From the NCBI RefSeq assembly GCF_901709675.1, contig NC_051090.1, positions 11,293,342 to 11,357,341 of the forward strand: DNA of 64,000 bases. Direction: 5' to 3'. How positions within the stretch are numbered: the stretch's first letter is position 1; each line of letters begins with the position of its first letter. Positions 37,845 through 49,800 of this stretch are shown piece after piece. Source of the stretch: Syngnathus acus (lineage: Eukaryota; Chordata; Actinopteri; Syngnathiformes; Syngnathidae). The notes below the pieces were generated by a model. That model had not been told where the DNA came from. It was given only the letters and a program-made list of their open reading frames with translations, and ran no database searches. The position numbers were made by a program, and so were the translations under genes.

Positions 37845-40800
37845 ATGGAGACCCCCACCCCCCCCGAAGGTGAGGAACTGCGCTGCGGTTGTCTTTAGCG
37901 TGCGCGATTGAGTTGTTGGCTAGCTGGTAAGCTATCTGCGCTAGCTTCCCGGGACGCTCTGTTTAGCTTTTCAGCTAACGTGGTTTTCAGGTTTGCCCCA
38001 CTCATCACAATTTGATCTCAAGTGGGCTGCAGTTGTGCATTCGAATAAAGAGTTTAATATTCGATGTGTGCATATACTTAGAGTACTTTCGGAAATTATT
38101 TGCATTTATTATTTTGTTACAAATCATACAAGCAGTCTGGAAGGTCTTCACCAGAACGATTGCAATTTTGAATTGGAATCGGTGTTGTCATTTACTCATG
38201 CTGCACGTACTGTTTATGAAACTGCTTAAGATTTAGAACTCGTTTGAAGACCAGTGGGCAGATTACTTAATCCATCTGTTAATATTGACGACCTCATCTG
38301 ACACCTTACAAACTAGTATGACCATAAACTTTCAGAATGAGAGCGCAGTCTCCCCGGCTTTGTAAATGTGCATATAATACTACTAACAACCAGCGGTGCG
38401 TAGAAACAATAAAATTGTTCCACCAAACCAATCTCTTTTAAACTAAAGCTTGTAACATATATTGCAATCTTCCATTTCTTGATAAATTTCCAAGTCTAAC
38501 AGTAATCCCTCGCTACATCGCCTTCTAAATTGAGGAATTATGGCACGAAAGTTGCCCACACGCCAGCAGAAGGCACACAATTGCAGTACGTACACTTGTA
38601 CCTTTTCATAAAAAAAGTTATAATAATAAGAGTTCTAAAAACATATTTACAGTATTGTACCTTGTTATAAAAATTATAATAATAAAATAGTTCTAAAAAC
38701 ATTTACAGTATGTACATTTGTACCTTGTTATAAAAAGTTGTTATAATAATAAGAGTTCTAAAAACATATTTACAGTATGTATACATTAGCTACATATAGT
38801 ACATATTACACACACACATGTATCATATTTATATTATTTATACATTGTTTTCTGTATGTGATTTATAGTATGTATTAATATAGTATCTACATGTTTGAAA
38901 CTATTATTTAATGTTGTAATGATAACATATGCACTTATATGGTTCAACATACACTTATTGATACACAAACAATGTATGTATGTTTAAAAAAAGGTGACAC
39001 TACTTTGCGGATTTTCACATATTGCAGGTGGTCTTGGAACCAATTATCCGCGATGAACGAGGGATTACCATATTTTTCGGACTTAAAGTTGCTCCGGAAC
39101 ATAGGTCGCATTAGCCATAAAATGCACAATAACGTGAAAAAAAACATATATAGGTCGCTCCGGAGTATAAGTCGCATTTTGGGGGAAATTTATTCGACAA
39201 AATCCAACACCAAGAACAGACATGAACGAGCAACAACAGGCTAAACGATAGGTATGCTAACATGACATAAACACAAACGAAGAGCTGAAAACGGGCCTGA
39301 CGTAACATTCAGAGTTATTCAAAAAACTATTACATAAATAACACGTTTATAAAACAATCTGTGTCACTCCAATTCATTAAATCCATCGATCGTCCTTTGT
39401 CAACAATGGGTGCGCGCCGCTGACGGTGCTTGCACTTCAAAATATTCCACAGGCCCATATAACGCTATAGAAATTAGATATCAAATAACTATTATATAAG
39501 CAATAATATTATCAAACCATCTGTGTCACTCTAAATCATTAAATCCATCGATCAAATTCCTCGTCCTTTGTCAACAACGCCGCGCGTGCGCCCTGACGTC
39601 AGCCTCGTCGTTATTCCACAGATCTAGTATATAAATAATTTGTAACGTTAACAAAGTACAAGGAAAGACGTGGGTTTGGTAAACGGCTCTTTATTTAACA
39701 AAACAAACTTCCAGGCGTGTGGCGGCATGGACTTCCAGCCACGGAGGTGGAAGAGAGCTCCGTAGAGTAGGACCGGGCGTGCGTAAAAGCCATGACCGAG
39801 CCCCATCCACCGTCCCCGGACAGCCACCCGGCCGAGCGCCGGCCCCCGACTTCCATCCACGGAGGTGAAAGAGAGCTCCGTAGAGTAGGACTGGGCGTGC
39901 GTAAAAGCCATAATAGTTTTTCAAACCTTATGTGTCACTCCAAATCCTTAAATCCTTCAAACTCTTCATCCTCCGTGTCACTTACAAACAAAGCCGCTAA
40001 TGATGCCGGTAGTACGTGGGGCCCTTCGCCATCCCGTGATCAATCTTTGTCCTTTTTGTAAACAACCGCCGCGCTGCTGACGTCACTTGAAATTCAAATT
40101 ACAGTAATCCTTGCTACTTCGCGGTTTGTTTATCGCCGTTTCACTTTTTTTTTTTTTTTTAATCTTTGAAAAAATTCACATTTAAGTCGCTCCTCAGTAT
40201 AAATCGCCCCCACCCCCCCACCCAAACTATGAAAAAAACGTCCGAAAATTACGGTACTGTATTTCTTCCTTTCTAATTAATTCTCAGCATTTGTATCCAG
40301 CTCTTCAGCATTCACATGCAATTCGTAGAGTATCTGTGCTATTTTCAAAGTTTTCAAAAATATCAATATGTTTGTTTTGTTGCAGATCAAGAGCTACGCA
40401 ACGTGATCGACAAGCTGGCCCAGTTTGTAGCCCGGAATGGTCCTGAGTTTGAGAAGATGACTATGGACAAGCAGAAGGACAACCCCAAGTTCTCCTTCCT
40501 GTTCGGCGGCGACTACTTTAGCTACTACAAGTGCAAGCTGTCTCTGGCGCAGCAACAGCGTACGTACCTCCGCCACGCTCGTCGTCAGTCCCGAACGCAC
40601 ATTTTGCTCACGTAGGGCGCCCGCCCGGAGACGTCGGCCACCTTCGCTCACTTGTGTGTCCATGTTTGTTGGCGTGCGGGTTTGCATTAAAATGTGCTTC
40701 TTCTCCACTTAGATCCTTCTACCCGCGATGGGGAGGAATATAAATCTGAAGGTATTTATTTGGAGGCAAAGCTTGCCAGATCCATTCGGAGTTTCAGCTT

Positions 40801-43800
40801 TTTACATGTGCTTGGCACCTCTTTGGTTTGTTTTCAGTTGCTTCTTTTGTCCTCGTGGCATGATTTTTATTTATGTATTTTTTCCTGTCCTGTCTGTTGC
40901 AAAGGGGACATCACAAGTGAACTTTGTTGGTACAAGTACGATTTGGGTACATCAGAGATAAACATAAACCAGCTCAGTGGCCTAGTGGTAGAGTGTCCGC
41001 CCTGAGACTGGAAGGTTGTGGGTTCAAACCCCGGCCGGGTCATACCAAAGACTATAAAAATGGGACCCATTGCCTCCCTGCTTGGCACTCAGCATTAAGG
41101 GTTGGAATTGGGGGGTTAGATCACCAACTGATTCCCGAGCGCGGCACCGCTGCTGCTCACTGCTCCCCTCTCCCCCAGGGGATGGATTAAAATCACACGG
41201 GGATGGGTTAAATGCAGAGGACAAATTTCACCACACCCAGGTGTGTGTGTGACGATCATTGGGACTTTAATCTTTTTAATCTTTAATCTTAAATGAAATA
41301 GGCCGTTTCCCCCTCCCACATACTTTTGAAAATGTTGCCATAAGTTTCAAGGTGTTCTTCCTTTGCGCCTGTTTGCAGACGTCTCTAAAAGGCCAAAGTG
41401 TGCTTGCTTCAAGTTGCTTGTCAGTCCCAGTTGAAGTTGATTGTAAATCAACAACGAAACCAGCAGGAGGAGGGCTTGTACGTTTACTTTTGAATTTGAC
41501 CTACCCGCCCCCAGGTGTTCTGGGCTTTAAAAAGTCAAAAAGACTCATTTATGGCCCCCGGCATATCATGGGATACCAGAAATATTCTTTGAAAGTGATT
41601 CCGTGTTGAATTTGATGAAGGCGGAGTTGAGATTTGTTGAGCGCAGCCGCAGGCGTTGGATGCATGCGGTCGTCTCCAAGCCACCATTTTGAGTGAACGC
41701 ACGTGCTCAACTTGCTTGTCCCTCCTGTCTGCGCAGAGCTCTACAACCCGGGCGCCTTGGACGTGCTGGACATCCCGCCGCCGCCAGTGGCTATGATGAC
41801 GCCGCCGTCCTCCACCTCCTCTTCCACCCCCGCCGCCACGCCTGCCATGGATGACCTCATCCAGCAGAGTTTGTGGAACCTGCAGCATCAGGAGCAACAC
41901 CTGCACACGCTCAGACAGGTTTGCACCTTGCAAAGCCCCCATTTATTGCTCTCCAGGTCTATGGTGCCATACTTACACTGCTCAAAAAAATTAAAGGAAC
42001 AGTTTTTTTATCAGGGTATGGCATGAATTCAATTAGACTTTTCTGATAAGGTTTGGTCAGGTACGTGGCAGAGGGGGTTGTTAATCAGTTTCAGCTGCAT
42101 TGGTGTTGATGGAATTAACAACAGGTGCACTAGAGGGGCAACAACGAGATGGTCCCCAAAACAGGACTGATTTTGCAGGTGGAGGCCATTTCAAGTTCCT
42201 CCCTCTTGATCTTTTTTAACTGTTTTTCCACAAGTGTTGGCTTTAGCTAGAGTCATTATCACAACTGGGAGCATGAGGCGATTTCTTAACCCTCCTGAAG
42301 TTGCGCAGATTGTCCAACTCCTCCAGGATGGCACAGCCATGCGTGCTGTTGCAAGAAGATTTGATGTGTCTCCCAGTACAATCTCCAGAGCATGGAGGAG
42401 ATTCCAGGAGACAGGCAGTTACTCTAGGAGAGCTGGACAGGGCCGTAGACGGTCCTCATTCCATCAGCAGGACCGATATCTGCTGCTTTGTGCTAGGAGG
42501 AACAGGTTGAGCACTGCCCGAGCCCTACAGAATGACCTCCAGCAGGCTACTGGTGTGAATGTCTCTGCCCAAACAGTCAGAAACAGACTTCACGAGGGTG
42601 GCCTCAGGGCACGACGTCCTGTAGTGTTTCCTGTGCTCATTGCTCAGCACCTTGGAGCTCGATTGGCATTTGCCATAGAACACCAGAATTGGCAAGTCCG
42701 CCACTGGCGCCCTGTGCTTTTCACAGATGAGAGCAGGTTTACCCTGAGCACCTGTAATAGACGTGAAAGGGTCTGGAGAAGCCAAGGAGAGCGCTATGCT
42801 GCCTGCAACATCATTCAGCATGACCGGTTTGGTGGTGGGTCAGTGATGGTCTGGGGAGGTATTTCCATCGAGGGACGAACAGACCTCTACAGGCTAGAGA
42901 ACGGCAGTCTGACTGCCATTAGGTATCGGGATGAAATCCTTGCACCCATGGTCAGACCCTACGCTGGTGCAGTAGGGCCTGGGTTCCTGTTGTGGCAAGA
43001 GTATGCAGACAGTATCTGGAGGATGAAGGAATTGACACAATTGAATGGCCCTCACGATCACCTGATCTAAACCCGATAGAACACCTCTGGGACATAATGT
43101 TTCGGTCCATCATACGCCGCCAGGTTGCTCCTCAGACTTTACAGGAGCTCACTGATGCCCTTAGACAGATCTGGGAGGACATCTCACAAGACACCATCCG
43201 TCGTCTCATTAGGAGCATTCCGCGACGTTGTCAAGCATGCATACAAGCTCGTGGGGGCCACACAAGATATTGAAAAGAATTTTGAGTTGCAGAAATTGAA
43301 TTTAGGCAAAAAGGACGAGCCTGCCATATCATTTTTTCACTTTGATTTTTGGGGTGTCTGTATACTGAGCCCTCTGTAGGCTGAAAACCTTTATTTCCAT
43401 CAAAAGATGTGGCATCCTTTTGATCCTGAGACATTAAACTGTCCATATCAGTATAGATATCCCCCTAAAAAAATTTCACCATTGAAATCTGATGTGTTTT
43501 CAAAGTGTTCCTTTAATTTTTTGGAGCAGTGTATTTTACAGCGTTTGTTGGAAAAAACATTCTGATGACCGATTAGTCGACCAATTAATTGAAACCAGCA
43601 AGTAATGAACTAAAATTAAATGTAACCCATGGTGGCAGTCAACTCAATTTGACCGTCTTTACAAACAAGCAGCAGTTTGGCAACTAAATAGTGACTCGAG
43701 TTCATTGTTTCCTGGAACGGCAACCATAAAGTAAAGCACCATGTACACCACCCATGTCCAAAGTCCGGCCCGCGGGCCAAATGTGGCCTGGATCTAAATT

Positions 43801-46800
43801 TAAACTAGCTTGAGGCATTGTGTCATAAAATCAATAATAAGTGGCTCGCTGGGACTGTCGCGGGGACCTGCGCGCTCCAGAGCGAGCCTCAGAAATGAAA
43901 CTCGTCCTAACGGGAACACGCATATGAGCCACCGCTCATGATCGGTTGCGAGCGTGTCTCCTCCGTCCCTTCCTAGTTCACACGCACATAAGTGTCCGTT
44001 TGCAAGATAATCACTGACAGACACGACCTCATTCAAATGTCCACACACCAAGGACTAAGGCGACGCTAAAATCAGAGACGCTGCAATTGCCGTGCACAGG
44101 CAAAAAAAAAAAACGGACTACTGGTGAGAGCTGTCTACTTCGCACTAACTCTACACACTACTACGCGTCCGCGCCGTCCACTCACAGTGATCGCAAAGAA
44201 CAAAAAGACTATGGATTATTTTTTGTGATTAGGAAGTAATTTGTTGCGTATGAAGTTGAAATAAAAAAGACAAAATGGAGAATTATTTAATTTGGATAAA
44301 AAATCTGACCTGATGCAACCTAGCCTGTTTACTGCAGTCACAAACACCAATATCACCCTTCTTATTAATACAACAATAACAATAATAAAATAAACTTGAT
44401 ACATCCAATAAAAAAATGCATTCAACTTTCATAAAATTATTAATTTGTATTTAATTTATTATTATTTTAATCTTTAACCTTTCTGGTAGTGCAATTGTCA
44501 AGAGATTCTCATTTGCAATATCAACCTATCTGCAGACAGGAAAGGATGTAGTTACATGTTTATAAGTTCATTTACAATGGTAATGGTTCGAGGAATGTCA
44601 GCGCGAATGGTCGGCCCCCGTAAATTTTCATCTGACCAAATCTGGCCTGCTTTGCAAAACCCCTGATGTACACACACGTATCACAAATGTGTGCACATAG
44701 GAACAAATGAGCGCGGCCATCACGACGGCAGCTGAGCAGCAGATCCAGAAGTTGATGGCGGAAACTCAGCTGGACGTCGCCGAGATGGACAGCCTGCTGC
44801 AGCCCATCATCGACACTTGCACCAAAGACGCCATTTCAGTAAGTGGCCGCGAGCTCCGCGCGACGTGGCCGTGCTGACCGGGCCGCTTGCTGAATGTCGT
44901 CGTGTGCCAGGCGGGAAAGAACTGGATGTTCAACAACGCCAAGACGCCGCAGCACTGCGAGCTGATGACGTCGCACCTTCGCAACCGCATCACCGCCGAG
45001 GGAGCGCATTTTGAGCTCCGCCTACACCTCATCTACCTGACCAACGACGTGCTGCATCACTGGTAAGCAACGTGCTGAAGGCAAAGTCATCGCAGCCACG
45101 CTCAACAAAGTTGCCGTCTCAAAATGCCGCGTTGCGCTACAACTCGAGCCGCACACGACGTGACACGCTGGCACAGAAAGTCATCGAGGGTGCACAAATG
45201 GCGTGTTGTGATGTGCGGCGGTCTTGCGCCTTGTCTTTGCAGTCAGCGCAAGCAGCAGAAGGATTTGTTGGCAGCTCTGCAGAAGGTTGTGGTTCCAATC
45301 TACTGCACCAGTTTCCTGGCTGTGGAAGAGGAGAAGCAGCAGAAGATCACACGGGTAAAGGCCCTTGTTCTCTTTTGGACTCGCTGTCAAAGTGATCCGC
45401 TTTGACTCAGTATTCGTCCTGGTCCTCCACGCCTCCTCAGTTGTTGCAGCTTTGGGAGAAAAACAGCTATTTTGATGAGGACACCATTCAGCAACTGCAG
45501 AATCCTGCTCTCGGTCTCGGCCAGTACCAGGTGAAAACTGCAAAACTTGAACCATGAAACCTCTGATGTCTTTACTCAGAATTCTGATGATAGTTTTTTT
45601 TTTTTTTACCCCCTTCTGGGATTCACCTTTTTCATTTTGTACTACCAATTACTTGGGTGGTGACAATACTTGGCCCTCATGTGCATGTAGTGGTTGTTGC
45701 TGACATATAGTGTGTGCATAATGCTTGTAAATGAAGGTAACTAAAAAAAAAAAAAACTATGCAACAGATTTTGTCTGGAGCGTAAACCCACTCGCGTGTC
45801 CCGCCCGCAGGCCTCGCTGATCACCGAGTACGCCGGCGTGGTGCAACCCATCCAGTTGGCCTTCCAGCAGCAGGTCCAAGTTCTCAAGAACCAGCACGAA
45901 GAGTTTGTGGCTAGCCTCAAGCAACAGCCGGCCGCCGACACGGACAAGCCCGCCACCGCGCCCGCAGGTGAGCCATTTGCCGCTTGTGTCGTGTGTGGTT
46001 GCTGTGGCACGTCTGATGATGATGATGACGGCACGGCATAGTTGGCTTATCGCACTCGGCGGTCTCATTGCTTCTCAAGCAGACGAGGGACTTAACCCTT
46101 GATCCATTGTTGAATTTCTCCTTGAGTGAGTGTGACATCATGACATTGTGTACGATACGATCATCAAGTGATGTCAGGCCACGCGTTGACGTGTTGTGTG
46201 TGGCGTCATGTATATGTGGTGTCACTTTTAACATTTGTCATGTCAACATTGCAGATTACAACCTCCTAGATCAGGGGTGTCGAACTCCAGTCCTTGGGGC
46301 CGCATTCCTACATGTTTTCCAAGTTTCCCTCGTTAAACACACCTGATTCAAATGATCAGATCATCCTCACGTTCTGCAGGAGCCTGATAATTGAATCAGG
46401 TGTGTTTAATGAGGGAAACCCCGAGGACTGGGGAGACTGGACACCTGTGGTGTTGCAACACCATTCTTTGACATGTTGTACAGCTGCCATGATGTGGTGG
46501 CGTTATTTCAAAGGTGACGTCATGACACGTTTGACTGCCATGTGACCATGGCACGATGGTGTTTTTTGCAGCCGAGGTGAAGCCCCCCATGGCGGGTCCT
46601 CCGCCAGGGGACTTTGAGGAAGCTCCGGCGAGACCCCAAGACACCGGCAACCCCGCTGCATCCTCAGACCTTCCCCCAAAGCCCGCCTGGTACGACTCCC
46701 AGCACATGGGCCCGTGGAACCCCAACCAACCGGTAAGAGGTCTGACCCCAGGACTGATCGACCGGGTGTGGTTGTTCCAGCAACCCCCCACCGTCACTGC

Positions 46801-49800
46801 ATTTGTCCCCCCTTCAGCCTCCTTTCGACCCGAACCAGCCGCCACCTCCGTGTCCGCCCTGGAACAGCCACGAGGGGATATGGAACGAGCAGAGGGAGAC
46901 GGGCAACTGGAGCGGGGCTCCGCCCAGGGAAGGGGCACCCTGGAGCGGCCCCGATCCGGGTCCCCCTTCTTGGAATTCGTACGACCAGCAGCCTCCATGG
47001 GGGAACCAGCCCGAGCAGCTGCCCTGGGGCCAGAGGGAGCCGCCCTTTCCGCCCCGCATGCAGGCACGCTCTTTTTGTTTCCTATTTTCGTCTGCAAGTT
47101 TGATTGACAACAGACCTTCATCTTGTGGTTTTTGTTTCTGGACAGAGGCCGCCCCACTTCAGAGGCCCCTTCCCCCCCCACCAGCAGCCACCGCCCTTCA
47201 ACCAGCCCCCGCCGCCGCACTCTTTCGGGCGCTTCCCCTCGCGCTTCATGCCAGACGACTTCCCGCCGCGACACCACTACGAGCGCTCGCCCTACACGCC
47301 CCACCGTTTCGACTACTCCCAGGGGGACTTCCCCAGGGGTGAGTGGGCATGCCCGCACACTTGAAACACATTTCAACTTCCGTCTTGGTATCTCGCAATT
47401 CTCATTCTCATTCAGCTTGGTATCTCGCAATAAGAATTCTAAGCAATTTGTCATTTCCACCCTCGACACATCAAACAATGAAGAATTGAGCATTGTACTA
47501 TAAACACCAACGCCCATATTTGACAGCGAAAAGACGCACACAAAACAATTGGATGTGGAGCCTATTTGTCTCTTTGATGTGCCACCAGACATGCCAGGCC
47601 CGCCGCCCCCTCCCCACCATTCCAACCAGAGACTCCCTCCCTCCGGCATGGGGGGTGACCATCCTCCGTGGGGGGGGGCCCAGCACCCGGACTACGGGCC
47701 GCCTCCTCCCCCCCACGGCTTCAACGGCCACTCACCGCACGTGCGCCACCGGCAGCCCCCGGTTCCCGTCCAGGATGACCCCAGCTTGGTGCCCAACGTC
47801 CCCTACTTCGACCTTCCCGCCGGACTCATGGCGCCGCTAGTCAAAGTGAGTCAAGAAGAAACTCACGCACCCGCATAGGGAATTTTCCCATGAAAATAAA
47901 GTGGGAATGGAGGGTTGTTATGCCAGCACATGCCAGCATACTCTGAAATCCGCTTGTTTTTGTCTATTGATGTTCAAATCTGTTTGATTTCCATGGGAAA
48001 TTTTACTGACTTGGTTCTCCTCTCAGCTGGAGGACTGTGACTATAAAGCTCTCGATCCAAAAGACATCCGCCTGCCGCCACCCATGCCCCCCAGCGATCG
48101 GTTGCTGGCCGCCGTAGAAGCCTTCTATAGCCCCCCCTCCCACGACCGGCCCCGCAACAGGTACGCTCCGTGTCGTACTAAGGCGACTTCTTCGCAGGGT
48201 TCTGGACTCAAAGTCAAAGGTGTGTTCTCTGCACTCCACCAGTGAGGGATGGGAACAGAACGGCCTCTACGAGTTCTTCCGGGCCAAGATGAGAGCGCGC
48301 AGGAAAAAAGGTCAAGAGAAACGCAACAGGTGCGTGCTGTGGCTACGTAAAGCTCGTGTCTCGCAATTAATTCTGCTACTGTTATGAAAAGACCAAACGG
48401 CAAGACAGCAACAGGCAATATTAAAAAAAACTGCAAAAACACTGCTGCTGTCTAGTTTGCCCCTACCCCCTCAAGAAAAGAAAAGAAAAGAAAAGAGGTA
48501 CAATTTACTTGATGTTTTGTGGTCTATGCTCAGCGTTCGTATGAGCAGTCGTTCCAGAAGTCGCTCGGGCAGCCAGGGCAGATCTTCCTCACGGTCCAGT
48601 TCTCGCTCCTCCAAGTCGAGGTCCAAGTCCAGATCTAGGTCCAGATCCAGGTCCAGGTCTCGCTCCTCTCGATCCCGAAGCCGTTCGCGATCCTACTCAC
48701 GCTCCAGGTTTGAGTGCCCGCTCTGCCCCGCCCCTACGTCCTTGTTACTAAGAGTCAACTGTCTGTGTTGGGGGCCCGCAGGTCCAGGAGCGGCTCCGGG
48801 TCATCTCGGAGTCGCTCTCACTCTAGGTCGCGTTCGCGCTCGCCCACCAGAAGGCGCAGACGACATAAATCACGCAGCGCCTCACCACCGTGAGTACACT
48901 CCGACTCATCACTTGATTAGCACATTGGCTAAGACTAAGTTGATTTCTACCACATTAGATCATCTTTTTTATTAACTCATTGCACAGTAACTCTTAGTAA
49001 TTTTGTAACGCACTGTCTGCTAACTTTATTTCTAAGAGCATCTATTAGGAGTAGCACATTTGAGGGTGACTTTTACAAGAAGAAAACTGTAATGTATCTT
49101 TGAAAGTAGCACGTTGTGTAGTTGTAGCTGTTTCCAACACATTGATCAGGCAATTCATGAGCAACTTTCAGTCACAAACCTTTGAAGGACCAAACTGATA
49201 TCGCTCACTTGATTCGTAACACACTGTAGTAACTTTAACAATAACAACGTAACTTGACTCATCATACATTTTGTAGTCGCTTTCTAATAATTACATTGTA
49301 GTGAATCGAAATGCTAACATAGTCATCGGGAAAGTTCAAGACACCGAATGGCAAAACATTGGGCAGTAAAGTCAATTGGTTGCACAGTAGTCATCGGGAA
49401 AGTTCAAGACACTGAATGGCAAAACATTGGGCAGTAAAAGTTGTACTAAGTTCATTTTGTTTTTACTTGTTATCGCTTCACTGGTTCTTTTATCTCAAAC
49501 AAAATATTTTAGGTATTTTAGGCAAAAAGAGGGATTCCCCATGGGAGACCCTCTTTCTGCCATCATGTGCAACTTTTTTATGGAGGGTTTGGAACAAAAG
49601 GCACTCTTAACAGCCCCGGACACATACAAACCCACGCTATGGAGATGCTACGTAGATGACATTCTAGAAAAAACAAAAACAGGACATACACAACACCTCA
49701 CAGACCACCTCAACACCATAGACACCACCGGTAACATCAAATTCACTCATGAAGAAGAAACAGATCGATCCATAGCCTTTCTAGACATCAACATACACCA

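Noticed and set aside
45181-45648. 155-codon minus-strand frame
   Set aside because: Antisense to cherp exons 7-8 and their introns; no family motif.
46396-47649. 417-codon open frame on the minus strand
   Set aside because: It is antisense to the GC-rich proline-coding exons of cherp and spans introns and a MITE; third-position bias of cherp explains the lack of stops.
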